Source: Treponema sp. UBA4319 (GTDB lineage: Bacteria > Spirochaetota > Spirochaetia > Treponematales > Treponemataceae). From it: a stretch of DNA of 12,237 nucleotides. This document shows, piece by piece, positions 1 through 7,206 of the stretch. Location: the NCBI GenBank assembly GCA_002393865.1, contig DGUD01000184.1, positions 1 to 12,237 on the forward strand, written 5' to 3'. The position numbers were made by a program, and so were the translations under genes. How positions within the stretch are numbered: position 1 is the stretch's first letter; each line of letters starts with the position of its first letter. The notes beneath the pieces were generated by a model, which was not told the DNA's origin, made no database searches, and was given only the letters and a program-made list of their open reading frames with translations.

Positions 1-320
1 TAGCGCAGGATAATCTGCTTCTTAAGTCCCGGAACGCGGATGCCCTCCCCGTCCTCTTGCAGCGGCTCCACGGAAGGGGCAGGCCTTTCCGCCACAGCGA
101 ATGCAGCGGCATCTTCCTCCGCAGGGGCAGGCGGCACAGCAGCCTGCTCATCCTGCCGGAAAGCGGCGTGCGGACTTTCAGACGCAGTCTCCGTAGCCGC
201 CTCTCCGGGCAGCGCAGGGGCGCGCGCTTCCTCCGGAGAAGATTCCTCTGCTTGCAGCGGCGGGGCGGCAAATTTTGACGGACGGACAAGTTTTATCTCG
301 TCGAGGTAGTCAAAGTCCAT
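1..320 (-). CDS. Hypothetical protein, N-terminal part only, coupled to dut
   Basis: This gene is open from an ATG at 320 to the window edge, about 106 codons without a stop, so the C-terminus is missing. The ATG overlaps the dut stop by one base (TGATG), which is typical of translational coupling. No strong Shine-Dalgarno sequence is visible. The product begins [17 protein letters not shown] and then runs through about 75 residues rich in Ala, Pro and Glu with almost no hydrophobic clusters, so it is probably disordered and acidic. Near residues 93-106 it turns basic and hydrophobic (PGLKKQIILRY), perhaps where a folded domain begins. There is no signal peptide or membrane segment in the visible part. 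I do not recognise a family. The same-strand position and coupling support a real gene; the function is unknown. Confidence 0.72.
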   Translation of the reverse strand, partial: MDFDYLDEIKLVRPSKFAAPPLQAEESSPEEARAPALPGEAATETASESPHAAFRQDEQAAVPPAPAEEDAAAFAVAERPAPSVEPLQEDGEGIRVPGLKKQIILR

Positions 321-781
321 CAGCTACCGGTACTCCCGAATCCCCCATCGCCCCGCTCCGTACGGGAAAGCGTTTCTGCCGGGACAAAGACAGCGCGCGT
401 CACCGGGGCTACGACAATCTGGGCGATGCGCTCGCCATCGTTGACGGTAAACGGAGCCTTGCCCAGATTGACCAGCAGCACCTTCAGCTCGCCCCGGTAA
501 TCGCTGTCGATGGTTCCCGGAGAATTCAGCACCGTTACCCCGTGCTTGAAAGCAAGCCCACTCCGGGGACGCACCTGTACCTCGTAGCCATCGGGAATTT
601 CCAGGCTCAGCCCCGTAGGAATGAGCGCATATTCGCCCGGCGCAAGCAGCACCGGGGACGCAACACGGGCACACACGTCCGCGCCGGCGGCACCGGCAGT
701 CTTATAGACGGGAAGCTCAGCGCCTGTCCCGGCAATACAGCGTATCACGACATCATCATTCGTAGCCTTAGAATGCACCAT
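320..781 (-). CDS. dut: dUTP diphosphatase (dUTPase)
   Basis: It hydrolyses dUTP to dUMP and pyrophosphate, keeping uracil out of DNA and supplying dUMP for thymidylate synthesis; it is a soluble homotrimer in its family. All five trimeric dUTPase motifs are visible, numbered from the start chosen here: motif I near residues 30-38 (AGADVCA), II at 71-77 (RPRSGLA), III at 89-98 ([10 protein letters not shown], with catalytic Asp92), IV at 116-121 (GERIAQ), and V at 143-152 ([10 protein letters not shown]) at the very C-terminus. The length of 153 residues is normal. I chose the ATG at 781 because AAGGAG lies just before it; the in-frame ATG at 796 has no ribosome-binding site and would overlap the peptidase gene. 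The start is eight bases after the peptidase stop, and the stop overlaps the next gene's ATG. Confidence 0.96.
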   Translation of the reverse strand: MVHSKATNDDVVIRCIAGTGAELPVYKTAGAAGADVCARVASPVLLAPGEYALIPTGLSLEIPDGYEVQVRPRSGLAFKHGVTVLNSPGTIDSDYRGELKVLLVNLGKAPFTVNDGERIAQIVVAPVTRAVFVPAETLSRTERGDGGFGSTGS

Positions 782-789
782 ACTCTCCT

Positions 790-2100
790 TCAGCATTTTT
801 TCTGCGACACGCCCTGCGCGGCAAGGACAGTCTTCTTTGTGCGGGCTGGCAGATGCGCGCCGTACACAACAAAGGCCCTGTCTTTCTGCGCAAGCAGGCG
901 TCTGGCAAGAGCGGCAAGCTCCTCGCGGCTGACGGAGCGGATTGCGGCAATAATCTCGTCAGTCCCCCTGAGCGGAAAGCCCATGGAATAATTGCGCTGC
1001 AGGCGCTTCATAAGGTATTCCATATCCTCACCGCTCATCAGCTCTTCCCCGCACAAATGCTCTTTTGCAGCCTCAATCTCATTTTCGGTAATTCCGTCCG
1101 ACTCCAACAGACGAATCTCCTGACTGAGCAGCGCGCACAGCTCCGCCAGCCGCTCCTTGTCGCAGGATGCGTAGGCGCACCAGACGGCGGCATCCTCATA
1201 AAACGTAAAGAAACTGAACACCGTGTAGCAGCAGCCGTGCTTTTCCCGCAGGGACTCAAAGAGGCGGCTGCTCATGGTATCCCCCACAAGCGCGTTGAAG
1301 ACGGCCATGACATAGCTGTCCCGCTCGCTGACAGGAACCGCCACGGGATAGAGCTCAAAAACCTGCATCTGCCGGAAGCGGGAGGGAAAAAACGACGTGC
1401 CCGGCTGCCAGCGGGATGTGCCGTCGTAGTGCCGTGCGGCAGGATAGCAGACGGGCGGAACACGCGCCGGCATGAGCTCCAGCTCCGCCGCAAGCTCCTC
1501 CTCCGTGATTCCCCCGGCGGCGGCCACCGTCAGCTCTCCGCGAACAAAATACTCCCGGTACCATGCGGCAACCTGCTCCCGCGTCAGGGCGGCCACATCC
1601 CGCACCGTACCAGTTATGCTGCGGCTGATGTCCTGCCCCGGCCATACGGCAAGAGCCACCGCATCCAGCGCGGAGCTTTCAGGATCATCGGCAGACGCTG
1701 CAATCTCGTTCTGGACGACCGCCCGCTCGCGCTCAAACTCGTCCGGCGGGAACACCGCGCCGTACGCCATGTCGCAGAGCGTCCGGAGCGCGGACTGCAC
1801 GGCGGCTTTCTGCGCGGGTATAATGCAGTACACGCACACGTCTTCCCGCTCCGTGAATGCGTTCACATAGCCGCCGATGCGGTCAAATGTGCAGGCGATG
1901 TCATGGGTGTTTTTTGTGGCAGTCCCCTTAAAAAGCAGATGCTCGGTAAAATGGGTGATACCGAATTCGCCGGGCTGCTCCCGGCGGGAACCTATAGAAA
2001 ACCAAAAACCGATTGCCGCAGTTTTCACCCCGGCAACCGGCTCAGTCAGCAGCATGATATTGTTTTGCAAGAGTCGTTTCTTCGTCATGCCGTAAACCAT
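790..2100 (-). CDS. M16-family zinc metallopeptidase (pitrilysin / processing-peptidase-like)
   Basis: This is a predicted cytosolic zinc endopeptidase of family M16. The N-terminal half carries the inverted zinc motif HxxEH as HFTEH (residues 50-54 from the start used here) and the distal zinc ligand Glu near 132 in QNEI, about 77 residues later. The second half carries the conserved SSRLFxxLREKxGxxY signature. At about 436 residues it is the size of the single-chain two-domain M16B enzymes that work as dimers. No signal peptide is seen. The first in-frame start is a GTG at 2115 without a ribosome-binding site; the ATG at 2100 has GGAG nine bases upstream and is preferred, and an ATG at 2088 is also possible. 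An M16 peptidase next to pnp is also known in Bacillus-type genomes (mlpA), where the substrate is uncertain. It probably shares a transcript with dut. Confidence 0.93.
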   Translation of the reverse strand: MVYGMTKKRLLQNNIMLLTEPVAGVKTAAIGFWFSIGSRREQPGEFGITHFTEHLLFKGTATKNTHDIACTFDRIGGYVNAFTEREDVCVYCIIPAQKAAVQSALRTLCDMAYGAVFPPDEFERERAVVQNEIAASADDPESSALDAVALAVWPGQDISRSITGTVRDVAALTREQVAAWYREYFVRGELTVAAAGGITEEELAAELELMPARVPPVCYPAARHYDGTSRWQPGTSFFPSRFRQMQVFELYPVAVPVSERDSYVMAVFNALVGDTMSSRLFESLREKHGCCYTVFSFFTFYEDAAVWCAYASCDKERLAELCALLSQEIRLLESDGITENEIEAAKEHLCGEELMSGEDMEYLMKRLQRNYSMGFPLRGTDEIIAAIRSVSREELAALARRLLAQKDRAFVVYGAHLPARTKKTVLAAQGVSQKKC

Positions 2101-2116
2101 CTGAGGCAGCTCCACA

Positions 2117-2128
2117 CAGTCCGGACTG
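2117..2128. repeat. 12-bp perfect palindrome before the M16 peptidase gene
   Basis: CAGTCCGGACTG is a perfect palindrome 16 bases upstream of the preferred peptidase start at 2100. It could be an operator half-site pair or the loopless end of a hairpin. No promoter elements surround it convincingly, so its role is undetermined. Confidence 0.45.
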
Positions 2129-2147
2129 ACTTTGGAACTGGCTTAAA

Positions 2148-2221
2148 GCACAAAACGCAGCCCTGCCCGGAACACAGTCTTGTCGCAGCTCCCGGACAAA
2201 GCTCCGCTGCAAGTTTTGTGC
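2148..2221. repeat. 74-bp inverted repeat with inner stem in the pnp-M16 spacer
   Basis: The ends pair perfectly over nine bases: GCACAAAAC at 2148-2156 with GTTTTGTGC at 2213-2221. After a two-base bulge they continue with GCAG (2157-2160) against CTGC (2207-2210). Inside, TTGTC (2180-2184) can pair with GACAA (2195-2199). On the minus-strand transcript this forms a branched structure before the peptidase gene. There is no U-tract, so it does not look like an ordinary terminator. It could be a structured mRNA element, an RNase processing site, or a dispersed genomic repeat. Confidence 0.6.
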
Positions 2222-2232
2222 GATTGCTTATG

Positions 2233-2265
2233 GTAGCCCCCAACACTTCAGTTTTCAGGGGCTAC
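2233..2265. repeat. 8-bp-stem hairpin in the pnp-M16 spacer
   Basis: GTAGCCCC (2233-2240) and GGGGCTAC (2258-2265) are perfect inverted repeats around a 17-base loop. No T-run follows on the minus strand. It is one of several hairpins packed into the spacer; function unknown. Confidence 0.5.
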
Positions 2266-2319
2266 TTTGAAAACGCGATGCTGTACGTCGCGCTATTACA
2301 GCGACTTACAAGTCACCGG

Positions 2320-2357
2320 AATCCCGGAAACGCTCCCAAGGGAAGTTTTCCGGGATT
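2320..2357 (-). other. Strong hairpin directly after the pnp stop codon
   Basis: AATCCCGGAAA (2320-2330) and TTTCCGGGATT (2347-2357) pair perfectly over eleven bases. The hairpin begins three bases after the pnp stop codon. The 16-base loop can itself fold (CCC with GGG). On the minus strand the sequence after the stem is CCGGTG, not a U-tract, so classical intrinsic termination is not supported. The more likely role is 3' protection or processing of the pnp message, or partial pausing. A second small inverted repeat, GTCGC/GCGAC at 2287-2305, follows it. Confidence 0.6.
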
Positions 2358-2360
2358 TTC

Positions 2361-4463
2361 CTATCTTCTCTTCTCCTGCTCCTCAAGGGCATCGATGTAG
2401 GACAGGTTCAGCCTGCCCATCTTGTCAACCTCAAGCAGCTTGACCGGGATAACCTGGCCTTCCTTCAGGACATCGGAGACCTTCTCGACGCGCTGGCGGG
2501 AAAGCTTTGAGATGTGGCACAGACCTTCTTTTCCCGGCAGGATTTCGATGAAGGCACCGAAGTCCATAATGCGCTTGACCGTTCCGTTATACACCGTACC
2601 GGGCTCCGGATCTTCGCAGATAGCCTTGACGGCGGCCTTTGCGGCGTCGGTATTCTTGCCGTTCTGACCGTAAATCGTCACGGTACCGTCCTCTCCAGTA
2701 TCAATCTTGACGCTGAACTGCGCGCACAGCGCCTTGATATTCTTTCCGCCCGGTCCGATGAGGGCGCCAATCTTGTCAACAGGAATCTTCAGGCTGTCAA
2801 TCTTGGGGGCGCTCGCATTCAGCGGCTGCGGCTTGCTGATGCATTTTTCCATGATGTCAAGGATATGGTTGCGGCCGCGCTTTGCCTGCTCAAGAGCCTT
2901 GCGCATGATATCCATCGATACGCCCGCAATCTTGATGTCCATCTGGAAGCCGGTGATTCCGTCACGGGTACCGGCAACCTTGAAGTCCATGTCACCAAGG
3001 TGGTCTTCCTCGCCGAGGATATCCGAAAGGATGGCATATTTCTTATACTGCGGGCCGTCGGTGATGAGACCCATTGCGATACCGGCGACCATCTTCTTCA
3101 TGGGGACGCCGGCCGCCAGCAGAGAAAGGCAGCCACCGCAGGTAGAAGCCTGCGATGAGGAGCCGTTGGATTCCATGATTTCGGAGACGACACGGATGGT
3201 GTACGGGAATTCCTCCCGGCTCGGAATCATAGGGGCAAGAGAGCGGCGTGCAAGGTTTCCGTGGCCGATTTCGCGGCGGCCGGTAGAAAGCTTGCCGACT
3301 TCACCGACGGAATACGGCGGGAAGTTATAATGCAGGATGAAGTTCTCGCTGCGGTCACCCTCGATATCATCGTACACCTGCTCGTCCATCGCGGTACCGA
3401 GCGTCGTCACCGCAAGAGACTGCGTCTCGCCGCGGGTAAAGAGCGCGCTGCCGTGGGGACGGGGAAGCACGTTAATCTCGCAGGTAATCGGGCGGATATC
3501 CTCCGTGCCGCGGCCATCGATGCGGAGCCCCTTCTCAAGGATGCTGGAGCGCAGCAGACGGTACTGGATATCGTCAAAGAGCTTGTTGTACAGGTTCATC
3601 TGGACGGGGTCGGAGAGCTGCTCGGCATAATTTGCGGCAACCTTCGCCTTCACATCCTTTACCGCGTCGTAGCGGGCGGTCTTTCCCTTCTGGAAGCAGG
3701 CTGTCTGCATGAGCGGCATAGCCTCGGCCTCAATCTTGTCCGCATTCAGCAGGCTCACATCGAGCGGCGCAAGCGGAAGCTTCTCTTTTCCGGCAAGCTT
3801 CTGCAGCTCCTCCTGCAGGACGCACATATCCTTGATAAAGGACTCAGCCTTTGCGAGGGCGCCGAGCATCACTTCCTCGGATGCCTCTTTCGCGCCACCC
3901 TCAACCATCGTAAATCCGTCTTTGGTACCGGCGACAACGATTTCCAGCTGGGCTTTCGCCTGCTGCTCATAGGTGGGGTTCAGCACATACTCACCGTTGA
4001 TATAGCCCACGCGGACGCCCGCAACCGGGCCGTGGAACGGGATATCGCTGATGGTGACGGCGGCAGAAGCCGCGATAACCGCAAGAATATCCGGAGGATT
4101 CACGCCGTCCACAGAAACGCAGGTCGGCACAATCTGAATCTCGCGGCCAAATGTCGTCTCGAACAGCGGGCGCATGGGGCGGTCGATAAGACGGCTCACC
4201 AGAATCTCTTTGTCCTTGGGGCGCCCCTCACGCTTGACAAAACCGCCGGGAATCTTGCCCGCGGCGTAAAATTTCTCATTGTAATCTACCGTGACCGGAA
4301 CAAAATCCATACCTTCCGTCACATCGCTCGACGCACACACCGTGGCGATGACGGCGGTTCCGCCATACTGGGCATACACGCAGCCGTTCGCCTGCTTTCC
4401 GATTTTCCCTGTCTCCAGAATCAGCTCATTGTCACCGATTTTTCTTGTTACTCTTTGTACCAT
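2361..4463 (-). CDS. pnp: Polyribonucleotide nucleotidyltransferase (PNPase)
   Basis: It degrades RNA 3' to 5' by phosphorolysis, releasing nucleoside diphosphates, and can add tails in reverse; the enzyme is a trimeric cytoplasmic ring. The 700 residues show the full architecture: first RNase PH domain (about 10-145), helical linker (about 150-225), second RNase PH domain (about 310-540), KH domain (about 558-600, IGPGGKN at 569-575) and S1 domain (about 621-690). Active-site features of the second PH domain are present: NGSSS at 433-437 and DHLGDMD at 487-493, where Asp487 and Asp493 correspond to the catalytic aspartates of the E. coli enzyme. The ATG at 4463 has AAGGA about five bases upstream. 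A terminator lies between it and rpsO, so expression probably depends on read-through, processing or an unseen promoter. Autoregulation is known for pnp in enterobacteria but cannot be shown here. Confidence 0.98.
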   Translation of the reverse strand: MVQRVTRKIGDNELILETGKIGKQANGCVYAQYGGTAVIATVCASSDVTEGMDFVPVTVDYNEKFYAAGKIPGGFVKREGRPKDKEILVSRLIDRPMRPLFETTFGREIQIVPTCVSVDGVNPPDILAVIAASAAVTISDIPFHGPVAGVRVGYINGEYVLNPTYEQQAKAQLEIVVAGTKDGFTMVEGGAKEASEEVMLGALAKAESFIKDMCVLQEELQKLAGKEKLPLAPLDVSLLNADKIEAEAMPLMQTACFQKGKTARYDAVKDVKAKVAANYAEQLSDPVQMNLYNKLFDDIQYRLLRSSILEKGLRIDGRGTEDIRPITCEINVLPRPHGSALFTRGETQSLAVTTLGTAMDEQVYDDIEGDRSENFILHYNFPPYSVGEVGKLSTGRREIGHGNLARRSLAPMIPSREEFPYTIRVVSEIMESNGSSSQASTCGGCLSLLAAGVPMKKMVAGIAMGLITDGPQYKKYAILSDILGEEDHLGDMDFKVAGTRDGITGFQMDIKIAGVSMDIMRKALEQAKRGRNHILDIMEKCISKPQPLNASAPKIDSLKIPVDKIGALIGPGGKNIKALCAQFSVKIDTGEDGTVTIYGQNGKNTDAAKAAVKAICEDPEPGTVYNGTVKRIMDFGAFIEILPGKEGLCHISKLSRQRVEKVSDVLKEGQVIPVKLLEVDKMGRLNLSYIDALEEQEKRR

Positions 4464-4574
4464 TGTTTCCTTCTAAAAAATTCTTCTTTTTTTGCGGCAT
4501 GGCAGCGCCAGGCCGGCAGGAAAATCCGTTTGAACAGCCGGAATTCCCCCTTCGGAGCTCCTGACGGAAGCCCG
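4464..4574 (-). other. pnp leader after the rpsO terminator
   Basis: About 110 bases separate the terminator from the pnp ATG. They contain small inverted repeats: GGAGCTCC, GGAATTCC, and CCGGC/GCCGG arms around positions 4513-4540. The pnp ribosome-binding site lies at its end. I see no convincing -35/-10 pair, so pnp is probably expressed by read-through. Folding here could be a target for RNA processing. Confidence 0.35.
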
Positions 4575-4636
4575 AAAAAATACAAAAGGCAGCCCGCCTC
4601 ATAATGCATGTAATGATTCAAGCTGCCTTTCTGTAT
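4575..4636 (-). terminator. Intrinsic terminator between rpsO and pnp
   Basis: Starting six bases past the rpsO stop, the minus strand has a stem of nine perfect pairs (AAAGGCAGC with GCTGCCTTT) plus five more after one bulged G, together 4580-4593 with 4622-4636. Six Ts follow at 4575-4580. The loop is long, about 28 bases, and contains the palindrome ATGCAT. This fits a rho-independent terminator or attenuator that lets rpsO be made in excess of pnp. The outer stem may also be an RNase III target, as in the enterobacterial rpsO-pnp region; that part is inference. Confidence 0.85.
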
Positions 4637-4641
4637 ACAAT

Positions 4642-4911
4642 TTACTTACGGATACCAAGCTCTTTGATGAGCTGGCGGTACGCCTCAAGGTCGGTGCGCT
4701 GCAGATATTTCAGCAGCTTCCTGCGCTGACCGATAACCTTCAGGAGGGAACGCTTTGCGTTGCTGTCCTTCGGGAAGTTCTTCTGATGCTCGGTCTGCTG
4801 CCTGATACGCTCGGTAAGCAGCGCAATCTGCACCTTCGTGTTGCCGGTGTCCTTATCGTTCGCACCGAATTTCGCCACTATTGAAGCGGACGTCTCTTTT
4901 GTAAGTGCCAT
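4642..4911 (-). CDS. rpsO: 30S ribosomal protein S15 (uS15)
   Basis: S15 is a primary 16S rRNA-binding protein that organises the central domain of the 30S platform and contacts 23S rRNA in an intersubunit bridge. The product is 89 residues, the standard length, and has the family pattern: TGNTKVQIALLTERI near the start of helix 2, then the basic SLLKVIGQRRKLLKYL segment that binds rRNA, ending in the family-like tail LIKELGIRK. The ATG at 4911 has an excellent ribosome-binding site, AAAGGAG, five bases upstream. The gene sits between the truB-ribF fusion (87-base spacer) and pnp, with a terminator right behind it. In other bacteria S15 represses its own translation by binding its leader; the leader here is long enough for that, but no match to a known S15 operator was demonstrated. 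Confidence 0.98.
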   Translation of the reverse strand: MALTKETSASIVAKFGANDKDTGNTKVQIALLTERIRQQTEHQKNFPKDSNAKRSLLKVIGQRRKLLKYLQRTDLEAYRQLIKELGIRK

Positions 4912-4998
4912 ACTTACTCCTTTCTATTAGATTACCATGTTGCCATGCAGAAACACACCCGGTCCCTCCAAAAACAACATTGGGCTTTAAAAACCTTT
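4912..4998 (-). promoter_or_regulatory. rpsO leader region
   Basis: This 87-base spacer precedes rpsO on the minus strand. The octamer TAGAAAGG occurs twice, once across the truB-ribF stop codon and once in the rpsO ribosome-binding site. Between them lies a small hairpin of CATG, loop GCAA, CATG, which is a GNRA tetraloop. I find no convincing promoter. Autoregulation by S15 through this leader is possible by analogy with other bacteria, but is only an inference. Confidence 0.3.
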
Positions 4999-6858
4999 CT
5001 AAAAAATGATTTCCTGCACGCGGGCGGCATCGCATTCCTGCGGCAGCCGCAAACGGAGCTCGTTGCCCGCAAGCTCACAAAGCGCCCGTACGGAATTTCC
5101 CCCTGAAAGGGCGGCACAGTCATACGTTCCGTCAGGAGGCAGCTCCTGCCGGGAACGCCGCAGCGCCCCGAACCAGCGCGCCGCATCGCCTGCTCCGTCA
5201 GACGCAAGCGGCTTCCATGCAAGCCCCTCGCAATCATAGGCATAGGGGCGGCGGAGCATCTTGCGGGCGGCGACAAAATCAGCGTCGCGCACAGCCTGCC
5301 GGATACGGGAGGAGCTTATGCGCTCACCGTCCTGCAGCACATCGTCAACCGGACTAAGCCGGAAGCCGTGCACCTGCGCAAGCCGGGGAAGCTCCCGCAT
5401 CGTAAGCGCACCCTTGTAGCCGCAACGGAAATCATAGCCTTCCGCAAGGAAACGCATATTGCAGCTTTCTACAAGCGTACGGATAAAATCGCTTCCTTCC
5501 ATTTTACTGAAATCTTCAGAAAAGTCAATGACTATGGCGAATACGAGCCCTTTTTGTGCGCAGAAATCCAAGCGCTGTCGGAGGCTTGAAAGCTCCGCGG
5601 CAGTACCAGCGTTTTTAAACGATGCTGAAAATGTAACGATTCCGCCGACAAGCTCCTTCTGGGCGGCAATCTCGTCCAGCAGCGCCGCATGCCCGGCATG
5701 CATACCGTCAAAGCTTCCCACCGCAAGCGCGGTTCCGGTCTTCTTCCATGCGAGGGGAAAGTCGCCCTGCAGCAGCTGCTGCCACGTAAAAACCCTGAAG
5801 GCCGCCGCCCCGCCCTTCCTCCGGGGAACGACAAATTCATAGGAAAGCCTGCCGTCCTGCAGCTGTATCATACCGGCAAACTGCCTGCCGGGGTAAAACA
5901 CCGCAATCTTTCCGGGCGCACGGTAGCCGTCATCAGGAGGCGCCTCGTCCAGCCGCACAAACATCCGCCCGGAAAGGGGGCGGCCGTTCTGATAGGCTTG
6001 CGCAGCCTCTTCCTTCAGCTCATCGGAGAGAAAGCCGCAACGCGCCGCAAGTTCCGGGCTAAAGGGCAAAAAATGGCGCTGGATATCACCGATGCACTCC
6101 CCCTCATCAGGCTTACGCAGGGCAGCATCGCGCAGCCGCTGCTGGATGCCGGAATCGAGCGTAAATGGTGGCAACTGGCGGGCACAGGCAGCGTCGTCAA
6201 GGCTGAACGGCCCCACCGAAGTCCGGCGGAGCGCGCAGAGGTACGCGCAGGTGCCCATGGCGGCGGCCATATCGCGGGCAAGCGCCCGTATATACGTGCC
6301 TTTTGAGCAGGAAATGTCCAGCAGCGCATAAGCGCAGGGGTCGGTCTCCGTCGGCTCGCGGAAGTCCACAAGCTCGTTCCTGTACACAAAAATCTGGCGC
6401 GGCTCAAGGCGCACATCCTTACCGCCACGCGCCATATCACTTGCCCGCCTGCCGCCGACATGCACCGCGGAATATACGGGCGGAACCTGCAGCAGCGCGC
6501 CGGAAAGCTTTGCACAGGCATCAAGCACCTGCGCGCGGGAAGGAGCGCTGCCTTCCTCCACGATTCTGCCGCAGGGGTCAAGCGTATCCGTCGCACAGCC
6601 AAAGCAGACGACGGCCTGATAGGTCTTCCGGAAGCCCGTGATATGCGGCACCAGATGCGTCAGGCTTCCGCTCAGCACCACAAGGAGGCCGTCCGCAAAG
6701 GAATCGAGCGTACCCGTGTGCCCAACCTTGTCCGTGCCGAGCGCATGTTTTATGCTCCATAGGGAAGAGAAACTGGTGATTCCGGACTGCTTTGCAAAAA
6801 GCAGCACCCCGGAAAGCGGCTCAGTCTGCTTTTTTCTCATCGCCGTCCGCCGACTCAT
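4999..6858 (-). CDS. truB-ribF: TruB-RibF fusion: tRNA pseudouridine-55 synthase / FAD synthetase
   Basis: One uninterrupted 619-residue frame joins two enzymes that are normally separate. Residues about 15-260 are TruB, which isomerises U55 in the tRNA T-arm: GHTGTLD with catalytic Asp52, TYQAV at 79-83, PPVYSA at 126-131 and CSKGTYIRALARD at 184-196. Residues about 264-350 look like the TruB C-terminal PUA-type region. Residues about 375-540 are the RibF adenylyltransferase domain, which makes FAD from FMN and ATP: VGSFDGMHAGH at 380-390, YDFRCG at 475-480 and ISSSRIR at 514-520. The last 80 residues occupy the riboflavin-kinase position but lack the expected GxPTAN-type motif, so kinase activity is doubtful. 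The start is ambiguous: ATG 6858 (38-base overlap with rbfA) or ATG 6840 (20-base overlap), both with only weak ribosome-binding sites. The stop is 87 bases before rpsO. Confidence 0.93.
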   Translation of the reverse strand: MSRRTAMRKKQTEPLSGVLLFAKQSGITSFSSLWSIKHALGTDKVGHTGTLDSFADGLLVVLSGSLTHLVPHITGFRKTYQAVVCFGCATDTLDPCGRIVEEGSAPSRAQVLDACAKLSGALLQVPPVYSAVHVGGRRASDMARGGKDVRLEPRQIFVYRNELVDFREPTETDPCAYALLDISCSKGTYIRALARDMAAAMGTCAYLCALRRTSVGPFSLDDAACARQLPPFTLDSGIQQRLRDAALRKPDEGECIGDIQRHFLPFSPELAARCGFLSDELKEEAAQAYQNGRPLSGRMFVRLDEAPPDDGYRAPGKIAVFYPGRQFAGMIQLQDGRLSYEFVVPRRKGGAAAFRVFTWQQLLQGDFPLAWKKTGTALAVGSFDGMHAGHAALLDEIAAQKELVGGIVTFSASFKNAGTAAELSSLRQRLDFCAQKGLVFAIVIDFSEDFSKMEGSDFIRTLVESCNMRFLAEGYDFRCGYKGALTMRELPRLAQVHGFRLSPVDDVLQDGERISSSRIRQAVRDADFVAARKMLRRPYAYDCEGLAWKPLASDGAGDAARWFGALRRSRQELPPDGTYDCAALSGGNSVRALCELAGNELRLRLPQECDAARVQEIIF

Positions 6859-7204
6859 CCCTTTCCAGCTCGTTGAGCTTGCGCACCATATTAAAGCCGT
6901 CCTTCATGGAGAAATCAGCCACAAAGGACAGGCGCGGGAATTTATAGATTGTCAGTTTCTTCGCTATCGTAGACTGGATAAAGCCGGCCGCGCTCTGGAG
7001 GCCTTCTACCCCGCGGCGCACGGAATTATCGTCCATAAAGGAAGAGACATACACTTTTGCGTTCGCAAGGTCACCCGCGACCTCGACCCTATTGATGGTA
7101 AGGAATTCGTTCACGCGGGGATCCTTGATTTCATGCCGGACGAGCATCGTCGCAATCTCCTGCTTCAGCTGCTCGCCCAGACGGATAAGCCTGTACTGCC
7201 CCAT
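6821..7204 (-). CDS. rbfA: Ribosome-binding factor A
   Basis: RbfA binds the maturing 30S subunit and assists late processing of the 16S rRNA 5' end; it matters most in the cold. The 127-residue product has the family's compact KH-like fold: an N-terminal helix with LGEQLKQEI, the DPRV segment at 28-31, the strand AKVYVSSF at 49-56, and IAKKLTIYKFPRLSFVAD at 80-97. The tail from about residue 112 is charged and probably disordered. The ATG at 7204 lies two bases after the infB stop with AGGAG five bases upstream, inside infB, so translation is likely coupled. Its 3' end overlaps the start of the truB-ribF fusion. Placement directly after infB is the common bacterial arrangement. Confidence 0.96.
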   Translation of the reverse strand: MGQYRLIRLGEQLKQEIATMLVRHEIKDPRVNEFLTINRVEVAGDLANAKVYVSSFMDDNSVRRGVEGLQSAAGFIQSTIAKKLTIYKFPRLSFVADFSMKDGFNMVRKLNELERDESADGDEKKAD

Positions 7205-7206
7205 GC

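Noticed and set aside
853..2400. 515-codon open frame on the plus strand opposite the M16 peptidase
   Set aside because: It mirrors the peptidase gene, which shows HxxEH and other family motifs, and crosses the structured spacer. The predicted protein has no coherent domain.
3261..4604. 447-codon open frame on the plus strand opposite pnp
   Set aside because: It is antisense to the RNase PH region of pnp and has no motif or ribosome-binding support.
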